Below the pieces are notes generated by a model. It did no database searches. It worked only from the letters and a program-made list of their open reading frames with translations, and was not told the origin of the DNA. The translations under genes and the position numbers were made by a program. This document shows, piece by piece, positions 34,811-44,479 of a DNA stretch of 64,000 nucleotides; the stretch's first letter is position 1; each line of letters begins with the position of its first letter. Origin of the DNA: Ceratorhiza oryzae-sativae (taxonomy: Eukaryota; Basidiomycota; Agaricomycetes; Cantharellales; Ceratobasidiaceae); contig JARWMV010000042.1 of the NCBI GenBank assembly GCA_030998015.1, forward strand, positions 62,001 to 126,000, written 5' to 3'.

Positions 34811-36440
34811 GGAGAGAGGATTTCGATTGAATTGCACAACAGAGAAGTGGTTTGGATGACATTGTAGGGGGGGTTGCAGCAACAGGCACAGGTAAAATAG
34901 GCTGCATTAGGCATTTTCTGATCCTGGAGGTTCCTCTGATCAATCAAGCTTCCAACCTGCCCTGAGACTAGCTTAGGACATTTTTCAGCTTTAGACTTCC
35001 AGCCATTGGGGCAGTTTTCAAACTTGTGACTAGAAGCCCCATATTTGGGGGATTGTCTTGTTTTCCTGCACATCTCCTGGATTTCCACTGTCACAAAGCT
35101 GCCTGATCCTGCACCAATGGGTTTGCAGGTGCTTGGCAATGAGTGTTGGAGATTGACTGTGTTTCTTTGTGTGCCTTGAAGAGTGTGTTGTCAATAAGGC
35201 AGGCAATACTAAGCAGTTCATCCAAACTGGTGATGCCCTGACCAATGGTGTGCTCAATCAGCATGCTGCAGACAAAGGGCTTGAGACCTCAGCAGAAAGC
35301 AGCCATCAGAACACTGTCAGAACATTCCAGCTCTCCTGCAATGACCATAAACTCCATAGCAAAGTCACTGGCAAAACCTGTTTGTTTCAGCTTGTTGATT
35401 CAGCACTCAGCAACCTGCACAGCTGCAGGATCAGACCAATTGGCAAAGAATCCTGTTTCAAATGCTTCCTAACTGTCTATAAGCTGATCCTGGTCTATCC
35501 CAAGCAGTTTATTGAGTTAGTATTGGCCCCATTATTTGGGGATGCCCTCCTTCAGGTTCATCAGAACATACATGATCCTGGACATGATCCTGGAAATGTC
35601 TGTGGGAAAGCTGGAGAGGTTGAAAATGTAGTATGTTTTGCAGTCCAAGACAAAGGACTTTGCTGCATTCCCCTTCTTGCCACTGTACTTATCTGGAGCA
35701 GGAATCTTTGACTTTGGTTGCAGGGGAGCTGGGGTTTGTGTTGCTGCATGCACAGCTTGCTCCAGAGGATGTGTGAGGGCATGGGTGAGGACATTGGCAA
35801 CGTAATTCATGGTGCACACTTCCTCCTGCTCTTTTGTCTCTTGCTCAGGTGCAGGAGTCCAACGGAGGCTGTCAGCACTGAGTGGAATGGGTTGTGGATG
35901 TGCACTGATGTGCAAGGGAGGGGGGGAAACTGCTGGCTGCTCTGCCAGCTGCATTTCTGGTGCTGTGGTGTTGCAAGAGATTTCTGTGATCACAAGGGTG
36001 GTGCAGGAGGTCACTTTGCTTGGCTGAGAGGATGTGGATCTTCCTATGAGGTCGAATTCCAGCACACTTTGCTCTGCTGGACTCCTAGGCACAAGTAGGT
36101 GTTTGTCATCCACCTCTGTGATGGGTTCTGCCTTGGGCTGCCTGACTGAGCCTGAGGGATCTTCTGACCCAAATCTGATTGGGAGGGCATGGTCTCCAAA
36201 TGCTGATCCAGCAACCAGCAATGGTTTGGGTGTGCTCTCTCTTGCAGGGGTGCTTGAGTGGACTGGAGTGCATTGTTTTGGCTCCTTCACAAGCCTGCTG
36301 ATGTCTTCATTCATTTCTGTGAGAGTAGACATGATACTTGTCTCTGATGCGCAGATCTTGTTGTTGAGATTGTTTGTAGCATTCCTAGCATCCCATGGAG
36401 TGCTGGGGGTTTGGAGCTGTTGCTCCTAGTGCCATTGAGA
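34811..36440 (-). pseudogene. gag: Element 2a gag
   Basis: A 266-codon open stretch (36332-35532) begins Thr/Ser/Pro-rich and ends in a capsid-like segment with PDKYSGKKGNAAKSF and YVLMNLKEG, typical of fungal chromovirus Gag. The frame then breaks. Near 35030 a degenerate zinc knuckle (YGASSHKFENC-type, first Cys pair lost) is seen. Plus-strand copy 2b (37688-37965) encodes the same region with an extra N-terminal part (QIQATEAM), so true gag starts upstream of 36332. Gag forms the particle that packages element RNA. Confidence 0.75.
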
Positions 36441-36780
36441 TAGGTGAAGAGATGTCCTAGTTTTTAACAGTCTTATTGACCATACAGGAAGGCCTGTGTG
36501 CTGTCTGAGGATGTGGTGGTGCCTGGTGCCCTCCCTACTGGCACAAGAGATGCAGCTGGCAGTAGTGGGGATTTCCTGGGCATGAAGTGGCCAATGCAGA
36601 GTGTTGTTTGGACATGGTGTTGCAGGCACCAGATTGATGCCTTGAGTTGTAGCTGTAAGTGATAGCAATGTGGTTATATGAATGAGGTTTGAGCAGAACT
36701 GCGCTTTTATGCTTTCAAAAAAGGATGTTGGAATGGATAGTGGGGAATGAAGTCCAGAGTGATATAAGGCAACAGCCTGA

Positions 36781-36796
36781 TAAGAGCACTTTACCA
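36781..36796 (-). promoter_or_regulatory. Primer-binding site of element 2a
   Basis: On the minus strand TGGTAAAGTGCTCTTA directly follows the 5' LTR end. It starts TGG as required to pair with a tRNA CCA tail. The tRNA donor is not identified. Copy 2b has a decayed version at 37285-37300. Confidence 0.82.
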
Positions 36797-36881
36797 TGTC
36801 ACAACTGACAACTTGTAGATGTCTGAGAGTATCCCTAGAGGGAATACTGGCTTTCAGAGTAGTGGAATGGGTGAATGGACA
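36797..36881 (-). repeat. Truncated 5' LTR of element 2a
   Basis: 85 bp identical in layout to the internal-facing end of LTR2 (TGTCACAACTGACAACTTG on plus). It stops exactly where an oppositely oriented LTR2 starts at 36882. Confidence 0.82.
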
Positions 36882-37284
36882 TGTCACAAGCCTTGCTCCT
36901 GACATGACTAGTGATTCCAATTGTGATATTCCTTGCTCATTTCTGAGATTTTTGCTGCCTCTTGCCACATATGCCTGTACATGTGCTTCCATTCTTGCTT
37001 GTACCTGCTTGTCTCACTTATATTCACTTATATTCACTTATATTCACTTCCTGTCACTTGTACTGTGTTAGCCCTTGCTTGTAGTTACATGTTGCTTGTG
37101 ATATTGGCATAGAATAGTGTTTAAGCAAGTATGTGAAGTGTCTCTGATCTCCAGAGCACTTCACCTTGTGGTTCCACTTCACTTTCTGCTCTCAGACTGC
37201 CTGGCTTTGCTGCAGAGTTCCTTTGCAGTACTTTTAAAAGGCTCAGGTCTCATTCAAACTGTCTCCAAGTTGTCAGTTGTGACA
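36882..37284 (+). repeat. 5' LTR of element 2b
   Basis: 403 bp from TGTCACAAGCC to GTTGTGACA, plus orientation, with a (TATTCACT) run near 37020-37045. It is followed by a decayed primer-binding site (TAGTTGAAGTACTCTT) and gag, so it is a 5' LTR rather than a solo. Confidence 0.82.
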
Positions 37285-37965
37285 TAGTTGAAGTACTCTT
37301 CATAGGCTGTGGCCTCATCACTCTGGATCTCATCTCACACTGTGCATTCCAGTGCCATTTTGTACAAGCACATCAACAACTTGCAAGCCAGCTCACATAC
37401 ATATTGAAGTGTCAATGTTACTTGCACCCATTCTAAACACTTTATTCTTGTGTCTGCAGTGCCATGTCCAAACCACACTTCATATAGGCCACTTCATGTG
37501 CCAGCAACTCTCCTCTACTGCCAGCTGCATTGCTTGCACCAGCAGGGAACACACCACACACCAGCGCACCTGCAGACAGTGCACAAGTCTTTCTGTCTGG
37601 TCCAGAAGACCATCAAAAACTAGTTGGTCTTGTCAACTATCTGATTGGCACCAGGAGTGACAATTCCGAACCCTGGCACTCCATAGCATGCTGGAGGAAC
37701 TCCATAACAATCTCAGCAACCAGATTCAGGCAACGGAGGCTATGATCGTGTCTGCACTCAACAATATACTTCAAGACAACGTCAGGCTTGCTAGGGAGCC
37801 AGAACAGCACAATCCAGTATGCTCTCGCACTCCAGCCAGGGAGAATACACCCAAACCATTGCTGTTCACTGGGTCAAAATACAGGGACCATGCCATCCCC
37901 ACCAGATTTGGGTCAGAAGGTCCCTCCAGATTGCTCAGGCAGCTCAAGCCAGAGCCCAGCACTTA
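37285..37965 (+). pseudogene. gag: Element 2b: leader and gag fragment
   Basis: The stretch 37688-37965 (92 codons) aligns with the Gag of element 2a: both contain TPARE-x-TPKPLL, then a Gly-Ser segment and IRFGSE/TRFGSE. Copy 2b is cut off near 37965, just before an oppositely oriented LTR2. The segment 37285-37687 is leader with no assigned ORF. Confidence 0.72.
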
Positions 37966-37972
37966 GGAAGAT

Positions 37973-38335
37973 TGTCACAAGCAACAATGTGTAGGTGGCT
38001 GCAAGGAATCCCTAGAGGGAAATGCTGAGTCTCAGAGCAGTAGGAAGTGTGAATAGACAAGTTAAAGTGCTCTGGAGACCAGAGACACTTCACAGACTTG
38101 CTTAAATACTATTTGAGGCAAAGATCAAAAGCAATGGCTAACACAGTACAAGCAACAGGAAGCAAGTGAAAGCAAGTATAAGCAGAATAGGGAAGGGCAA
38201 GTAACACAAGCAAGAGTAGGCAAAGATGGGAGCACATGCACAAGTACACATTGCAAAAAGCGCACAAAATCAAGGAAACACAAGAGAAATATCTCAAATG
38301 AAATCAATGACATATCAGGAGCAAAGCTTGTGACA
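37973..38335 (-). repeat. 3' LTR of element 2c
   Basis: 363 bp, TGTCACAAGCAAC to TTGTGACA on plus, minus orientation. A polypurine tract (rc of 38336-38350, purine-rich with GGGGGG) abuts it, then the 3' end of pol. Confidence 0.85.
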
Positions 38336-39187
38336 TTGCCCCCCTTTCTTGACCACAATGGCAGAGCCATTGGGCAAGCTTCACATTGGGATAGCATCTT
38401 CTCCCCATCCTCTGTTGTCAACTCAGCATACTCCTTTGTGGCCCAACTGGCGTCCCCTCCGCTCCCTCTGTCATTGGTCCAGGTGCCTGAATGCTCCATT
38501 TGCACCCCCATTGTAGATTCTTGTGGCAGGTACTGAAGGGATAAGTATGTAAAATGCGCAACCAGGTTGTCTTGGGGGGTAAGCTCTGGAGCCAGCCAAT
38601 AATTCAGCCCATCAGAGTGCCATTGCATCATATTGGCAAAGGAGGAGTGGTCTTCAGCAACAAAGTGCAGCCAGCAATAGTAGGTACCAATGGTGAGGGA
38701 TTTGGGGGCATCCTTGGCATTGATGTCAAGCCAAAAGAGGTACACAAAGCCAGGGTGTTTGTAGACACCTATGCTGATGTAGTGGTGGGCTCTGCAAGTG
38801 CAATGGCTCAGCACATCACCAGAGAAGGTGTCCTGTCCCAGGCAGTTGAGCAGGACCTGGGGATGGTGCTTATGTAGGGGTTGATGTTGGTGATGCAGTT
38901 GAACTTGAGATGCGGCAACATGGTGGTTTGGCAGTGATAAGGGGTCAGAAAGAGCAGAATTGGAAGTGAGAGAACCAGCAGCAAAGTGTAATAGCACAAA
39001 ACAGGTGGTTTTGGACTTGTTCCTCTGTTGCCCTATCCTCCTTCTTTTAGCTGGGAGTCTGCTCATAGGAATAGGGTCTCCAGGTGCCAGAGCATCTGGG
39101 TGGTTCACCAGGAAGACCCTAATTTTCCCATCCAAGTTTTTCAGCTGCTCCAAATCTTCCCATGTGTCATCATCAAGTGGGCACTAG
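38336..39187 (-). pseudogene. pol: Element 2c: chromodomain end and 3' extension
   Basis: Reads 39187 to 38336. It starts inside the chromodomain (DDDTWEDLEQL, keeping the Trp lost in copy 2a). The same frame is open for over 300 codons through LNCLGQ, YLFWLD, WLHFVAED, MMQWHS, NRG-like GSGGD and WATKEYAEL to the polypurine tract. This is the best-preserved copy of the family-2 3' extension. A middle segment rich in His/Gln/Leu (near 38880-39000) may be untranslated or an intron. Confidence 0.75.
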
Positions 39188-39374
39188 TAATAGTGGCATG
39201 AGTAAGGCAAATGGCAGTGATCAGCAAGCAAGTGACTAATACTGGGACCAGGCTCAGTTAGCAGGTGGAGGTGCTTACTCATGAGGGAAAAATAGTCAAG
39301 CCACTAGACCAAAAGGTGAAACAAAGGAAAGAAAATGATGGTTAGCCATAAGACCTTGATTGTGGCTCATGACA
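39183..39374 (-). repeat. LTR3 fragment
   Basis: About 190 bp that matches, inverted, the first part of the LTR3 solo at 56736-57427, ending in GTGGCTCATGACA. It joins the truncated element 2c on the left to a family-1 fragment on the right; the other end of the LTR is missing. Confidence 0.8.
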
Positions 39375-39964
39375 TACTGCCTGCAATTCCTCAGCTAGGT
39401 GATGGAGAGGATGTTAGCTGGCTTAACAGTCCAGAGGGTCCTCTGCCTGCTAAGGTATACCAGCCTGTATGGCAGAGAGATAACTACTCCACCTGTGAGA
39501 GTCATGGTGCACTCTAGGTTGGAATACTCTGTTACTATCTGTTGGCCAGGAGCAACCAATATGATGTCTTCCCCACAGCTGTAAAGTTAATACAGGTTGG
39601 AGAGTACCAGGAGAACAATTGGGACAGAGACAGCAATGATGATGGTGAGGTTGGCTGTGTTTGGTGTGGTGTTTCCAGAGATAAATGCCACCTGATTTAT
39701 ATCTACAAAATGACTTTGTCAGTAAACAAACAACAGAGAAATCACATGCTGTTCTTGGAATGATTTTCAGGAAAGGGTCAAGACTTCTTGGATGTCTTGA
39801 GGTGTTGCTTAAGTTCCCATTCCTTGAGTATCCTGGGAGCATTTGTCAACTGCTGCCTGGACAACCGCTCATCCCAATCAGGTGGATAACCCACAAATCT
39901 TGTAAGATATCAACACTGTTTTCTCTGTCCTTTCTTGATCATCCTTTCATCCAGAATCTCTTCC
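39375..39964 (-). pseudogene. Family-1 sibling fragment: chromodomain end and ORF A
   Basis: Closely matches 44061-44650 of the main family-1 element. Reading minus, it starts in the C-terminal chromodomain region and continues into a copy of ORF A: the frame preserves VAPGQ, EYSNLECTMT, VVISLPY, LSRQRTLWTVKPANILSI although a stop occurs near the predicted membrane helix. It is cut on one side by LTR1-B (39965) and on the other by LTR3. This second copy is the evidence that ORF A is a real conserved gene. Confidence 0.8.
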
Positions 39965-41273
39965 TGTTACAGATCAGGGTACACTAGGATGTCTAGAGCT
40001 TAATAAAAAGTAGATATGTTAGTATACACTAATTGTACTCAATACTTCTTAGACTAGAGTAAGAAGGCAAAAAGTAGTTGCAATGCAATCAAGTAACACT
40101 CAATGTAGTCTCAATCTTTCACAGTGTAAACTGACTAATTTATAGGTATAAAGAGCAAGACTACAATGGTCAGGTTCCCTTAGATTTCTTAATTGTAGTT
40201 CAGCCCTAGTCGCTTGGACTAACTGATACTAATCTTAATACTAGACTTAAGCAATAGCTTATAGGATAGATGGTGGGCTGCCTAATGCATGTACTTCCTC
40301 AGCTAGAGGTACTTAGATTTCCTCAAATAGCTGGTACTTAATGTCACACTTAATCAGGCAATATTGTACCCTTATATATCTCTGTATATAAGATACAATG
40401 AATCAAACAGTATATAACTAATATTGTACATTATTACTCAGTACTAGTCATATAAGAAATCACACACAGACAAGAGAAATAGAAAGAGAAAAAGAAACCA
40501 ATAACTGGTCTGGGTTGAGTAGAGGAGGGAAGGTGGTCTGGAAGAGCCTCAGAGGAGGTTCTTTTATACCCTGAGGAGGGCATTCCAGAGCCAAATAGAT
40601 GCATGCATGCCAGTGCAATCATCAAAAGAGGGCACTGCCATACTTGGGGTACACCCTAGCCCAGTATAGGATAAGAGAGTAAAGACAGGGTGTGGATCAA
40701 AGGCATTGATGCATCTGAGACCTGCTATTGGCTTGTAGATCATATTATCATAGTATATACATGTAATGAACAGAGGCTACATCTCAGTGAGTCATAAAGT
40801 GAGTCAGAGAAGCTTCTGGATCAATTTGGAAGGCTCTCCTGACTGACTGGAGTCATTAGATCTTGATTGATGGTCCAGTAAGATTCTAATGATCTTTGGG
40901 CCATTCTGGTGCGAGGATCTGGTGGATTGCAAGGATCTTCGGGCAGCAGATATCGCCGAAGATTAGCTATCGATAGAGCATAAGATCACTTTGATAGCGT
41001 AAGCGGTTACCGAGATATGAGTGGTGCAATGTTGTCATCAACATCTCCTGATAAGAGGAAATATCGCAACCTCTGTATCTCTCTGAGATCTTATCGTAAA
41101 AACTTAATAAAATATGCGTTGGAAAGCAGGAAATTTGTACTATTTAATAGAACGCAAAATAGTACAATTTGGAGTGCATACAAATTCAAGTATTTCACAA
41201 TTTAATTACAGAGGCATCGCTTGAGGTTGGCAGAGCAGACTAAAATAATAGAAAATGTTAGTGATCCATAATA
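39965..41273 (-). mobile_element. LTR1 copy B
   Basis: 1,309 bp, TGTTAC to CCATAATA (family end TAACA, one change). It abuts ORF C of family 1 on its right without any polypurine tract, and a truncated family-1 fragment on its left, with unmatched flanks (CTTCC and TAGCC). In position it is the 3' LTR of the family-1 element, but the missing polypurine tract suggests rearrangement. It has lost more CpGs than copy C. Confidence 0.85.
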
Positions 41274-42443
41274 TAGCCACACCAGTCTGGTATGTCAACT
41301 CACATTCAAGAGAATCATATCCCTCATTGTCAGAGCTGATGTAAATGTACTCCCTCTCTTCCAACTGGCTTGGCTCAGCTAGTTCAGAAGGAGTGGAGGC
41401 ACCAGACACAGTAAGTGATTCATCATCTGAATCCTTAGCCTCAGGATCAGCTTCAGAGAGACAGACAGATTGAGATGGTCCAGCTTCATCTTCAAAATGA
41501 ACCCTAAGGCAACCATTTATCACCCCTGTATCCTTGGGTTCAGAAGACCTGTAACCCATTTGGTTAGCTGAATGTACCACTTCCCTTTGCTAGGATTTTA
41601 AGCATACCAAGGGACATTTTTGGGCCCTGTAGCAGCAGCCAATTGTTCTGTCTTGCTCTTCAGGAACTGGTAGAACTTCTTGGCAGACAATTGCTGCCTC
41701 AGAGTGAAGTAGACATGCTGCTCCTTGGTTGTCAGCTTCTAACCCAAGGGTAGTAGGATTGGGCTTACCATATCATCTCCCCAAGTCTTAGCAACTCCAG
41801 ACTTATTGGGCTCCAGCCATCCCTTCTTGCAGAATATAGAGTAATATAGATGGAAACAATCCTTTCCTGCAGCTATCATGGCACAAGGGAAAGGAGGGAG
41901 GACAGCTGTCTTGTCCCTGCCATCATACATAGCCAGACAGCGCAGGCTGCAAACCATCTTTAAGGCCCAAATCTGCAATCAAACCACTTCAGAAATAAGG
42001 GCAGGAAGAGATTCAAAAGGATTCTGCCAGTCCCAAGCAGTGAAGCCTGTTATTGGCTCTATAGGGAAGGTGATTCCAGCTTCCCTGAAGCGTGCATATA
42101 GAGGTGAATCCACTGAAAAGTTATGAGACTTGTAGGCCTCTTCCCGAGTCCCATTCTGCAGGTAAGTTCCCACAGGATCTTGCACTTGGAGGAGCACATC
42201 CACCAAGGCATGGGCTACTTGATCATGCACATACCATCCATCAGTGCCTCAGTCCTCATTGAAACTATAGTAAATTTCAATGCCATCCCTGAACTTTTGT
42301 TCCAAGATGGAAGTACTGGAGGCATATAGTCCTTCCCCCATGCACATAGAGGCTGCTAGGCAGGCAAAGTATTTGGACAGCAGAATTGAATCTGCTACTG
42401 CCTTGGCTTGCATCTCATTCAGCATCATAGGAGGGGACTGCAT
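41274..42443 (-). pseudogene. Family-1 ORF C, unknown protein, about 390 codons
   Basis: Starts at 42443 (Met-Gln-Ser-Pro) and runs to the LTR1-B edge. In-frame stops at about 42251 (TGA), 41990 (TGA), 41740 (TAG) and 41590 (TAA) interrupt otherwise protein-like sequence. All fit C-to-T change of CGA, CAG or CAA. A frame change near 41570 leads into an acidic Ser/Glu/Asp-rich tail (41560-41280). The N-terminal part has LLSKYFACLAASM-type hydrophobic helix; the centre contains GFTAWDWQNPF. No family recognised. It may be truncated by LTR1-B because no stop precedes the LTR. Confidence 0.6.
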
Positions 42444-42640
42444 GGTGTAAGAATAGAGGGATAGCAGGTGAAAGTGCTTAAGAGCTAGTAGGGTGTTGAA
42501 CCGCTGAGGAGAGAGGGCTTTCCAAGGCTGTTTTTATAGCCCAGAGACGTCCTGCTTTGTTCTTTGAAATTATAGGATTGTCCCTTAAGTTCACACAAGT
42601 GGAATTGGGAGACAATAGCATAAATTCCAAGCAGACTAAA
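42444..42640. other. Spacer between ORFs B and C
   Basis: About 200 bp separating the stop of ORF B from the start of ORF C. It may contain the ORF C promoter; nothing specific was recognised. Confidence 0.4.
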
Positions 42641-42860
42641 CTAATACAAGTCATGAGTATCCATGATATCCCTCAGATGTCTTTGTGCAGCTCTGAGGTT
42701 CCCTACTTCTTCCACTAGTTCCCTATTCAACTCCTGTACCCTACTTTCTAGGGCCAACTCTGTCACCAGAAGGTTGCCAGAAGACTCAGTTCCATCAGAA
42801 AGTGAGTCAGATGGTGATTCTGGCTGGCATTCAGGAGAAGGGGAAGGAGGGTAAGTGAGT

Positions 42861-42906
42861 CTAAACAAGTCAACTTCAGATCTTGACTCAAAAGAAGCAA
42901 ACTCAC
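42861..42906 (-). other. Intron 2 of ORF B (46 nt)
   Basis: Minus strand, GTGAGT to TTTAG. Its 3' 29 nt match those of intron 1 at 24 positions, all differences being transitions. Removing it joins exons 2 and 3 in frame. Confidence 0.82.
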
Positions 42907-43011
42907 TGATCTTCAGGGAGCTCTTCTCCTGACTCATATTCTCCATCAGTAGGCTATTCAGAGAGCATGGAAGGCTCTCTGGAAGCCTCATGGGGCCAAT
43001 GTGCATAATCC

Positions 43012-43060
43012 CTAAACAGATCAGCTTTAGGTCTTGACTCAATCAAAGTCAAGAACTTAC
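43012..43060 (-). other. Intron 1 of ORF B (49 nt)
   Basis: Minus strand, GTAAGT to TTTAG, containing TTGAGTCAAGA as intron 2 does. Removing it joins exons 1 and 2 in frame (Trp codon split 2+1). Confidence 0.82.
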
Positions 43061-43476
43061 CAGTCCATTCTCTCCAGGAACTCCTCATAGTCAACAGGGC
43101 TTATGCTCCTTGGGGGAGGCACAGGCCTTTTGTCCCTGCTGCCCCATCCATGCATCAAGACCAGATCAAATGGGGTTGGCTCCAACCCAGGAGAGGGGGG
43201 AGTTGGCCATCCAATCTCAAAATGAGGGCCTTGGCTGGGAGCTTCCAATGGATAAGTTGGAAGTGGAGGATAGAGCAGAGAGGGTGCTGGATTGGGATAC
43301 ACAGGAAGAGGCACATCTGGGGCAGGCTCAATGCCCTCCCTTCTAGATTGTCACCTATTCTGCCTATTTTGAGATTGCACCCTAGTGCGTTCCCATCTGA
43401 GGCCCATAAAGCAACACTCCAGAATGTCCAGATGGGTGCTGGGAGTCTGGGGACGTTTGATTGAGTAGTCAGACAT

Positions 43477-43937
43477 GTTTAGAGGGTAAACTGTGCAGTA
43501 TACAGCTGTAGTACCTTAGAGACAACACAAAAATCTTATACTGCATGTATTTCACATCCAGTTGCCAATAGGAAGCTTTCTCCAAGTAAAAGAAGCTTGT
43601 AACTGGCCAAATAGAGTGCACTCTGCTGTTATCTGTACAGTTATCACATGCTGATCCTTCCAGATCTTTCTTATCTAGTCCTTAAACCTTACAGTTGGTG
43701 ATTGGTCCAAGCAGTCAACTGAGATTACTTTGCAGTGACTCATTCTGATGATTGCTTAGGGGATCAGACAACTTTATACTTTAAATCTATATACAGAAAG
43801 TTCTGGTACAAGACTTAAAGGGAAGATAAGGGGAAAAAGTTTCTGGATGGGGACTAGATGTGATCAATCCAAATAGATCAGTGGACTTGATAAGATGATC
43901 AGGCTAGATCTGACTTACCAAGCTTGGTTAATCTTAT
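43477..43937. other. Spacer between ORFs A and B
   Basis: 460 bp without ORF; AT-rich around 43760-43830 with TATA-like words on the minus strand. Could hold a promoter for ORF B, but this is a guess. Confidence 0.35.
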
Positions 43938-44348
43938 CTACAGTTGTAGAAAAGATCCTATGTATTGCTGTTGCTCCATCCCTTGCATTTGATAGTATGG
44001 ATGGTCTGGCAGGATAAATAGCTCAGAGGGCATGCCTCTGCTGCCTGGGCCCCTGTAAGGACTGTACTGCCTGCGATTCCTTACCAAGGGGATGGAAAGG
44101 ATGTTGGCTGGCTTAACAGTCCAGAGGGTTCTCTGCCTGCTGAAGTACACCAGCTTGTAGGGCAGAGAAATCACCACCCTGCCAGTGACTGTAATGGTGC
44201 ACTCTAGGTTGGAATACTCCAACACTACCTTTTGTCCAGGTGCAACCCATAGGAAATCTTCCCCTAAGCTGTAGAGGTAGTACAGGATGGCAAAGGCCAA
44301 GAGGGCAATTGGGAGAGTGTCAGCAATGATGATAATGAAATTAGCCAT
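43938..44348 (-). CDS. Family-1 ORF A, small membrane protein
   Basis: 136 codons, intact here, starting MANFIIIIADTLPIA. Residues about 4-28 are a strongly hydrophobic helix (Ile/Ala/Leu), predicted to be a signal anchor or single membrane span. The remainder (VAPGQKVVLEYSNLEC, VVISLPYKLVYF, RQRTLWTVKPANILSI) is polar with a Tyr/Gln-rich tail. A second copy at 39375-39660 preserves the protein sequence well. It starts about 130 bp downstream of the chromodomain end. Position after pol recalls env, but at 136 residues with one hydrophobic segment there is no receptor-binding or fusion architecture. Function unknown. Confidence 0.75.
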   Translation of the reverse strand: MANFIIIIADTLPIALLAFAILYYLYSLGEDFLWVAPGQKVVLEYSNLECTITVTGRVVISLPYKLVYFSRQRTLWTVKPANILSIPLVRNRRQYSPYRGPGSRGMPSELFILPDHPYYQMQGMEQQQYIGSFLQL

Positions 44349-44479
44349 GGTTGGTGTGGTGATTCCAAAGGTAAATGCCAGCCAATTTATATCTACAAAA
44401 TGACTTTGTCAGTAAACAAACAACAGAGAAATCACATGTTGTTCTTGGAATGATTTTCAGGAAAGGGTTAGGACTTCTT

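Larger units (their letters stand above)
23268..36881 (-). mobile_element. Ty3/gypsy chromovirus, family 2, copy a (nested insertions)
   Basis: Minus-strand LTR retrotransposon: 3' LTR 23268-23622, polypurine tract 23623-23636, pol about 24440-27667 and 34317-34810, gag about 34811-36332 or beyond, primer-binding site 36781-36796, 5' LTR stub 36797-36881. It is interrupted by an LTR2 solo (26372-26754) and a complete hAT element (27676-34308). After removing both inserts the internal region is about 6.1 kb, normal for Ty3. Multiple stops and frameshifts make it non-autonomous. The 5' LTR is cut off by copy 2b in opposite orientation. Confidence 0.9.
42641..43476 (-). pseudogene. Family-1 ORF B, spliced 246-residue protein
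   Basis: Three exons: 43476-43061, 43011-42907 and 42860-42641 (416+105+220 nt = 741 nt = 247 codons with stop), in perfect phase when two short GT-AG introns are removed. The product begins MSDYSIKRP, has a Pro-rich middle (VPLPVYPNPAP), an acidic exon 2 and a C-terminal helix-rich segment predicted as coiled coil (LESRVQELNRELVEEV). Two in-frame stops (TGA near 43349, TAG near 42955) fit C-to-T change. Function unknown; resembles no retroviral gene I know. It lies between ORF A and ORF C on the pol strand, 460 bp from ORF A. Confidence 0.78.

Noticed and set aside
36426..36992. 188-codon minus-strand ORF as a gene
   Set aside because: It runs across the primer-binding site and both LTR2 pieces, so the open frame is accidental.
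41730..41765. 30-nt intron in ORF C (GTAAGC to TTAG)
   Set aside because: Too short for a fungal spliceosomal intron; reading through with a CAG-to-TAG change gives continuous protein.
43938..44348. Envelope gene (errantivirus-like)
   Set aside because: Only 136 codons and one hydrophobic helix; no signal-peptide plus transmembrane pair, no fusion-like segment or furin-type site seen.
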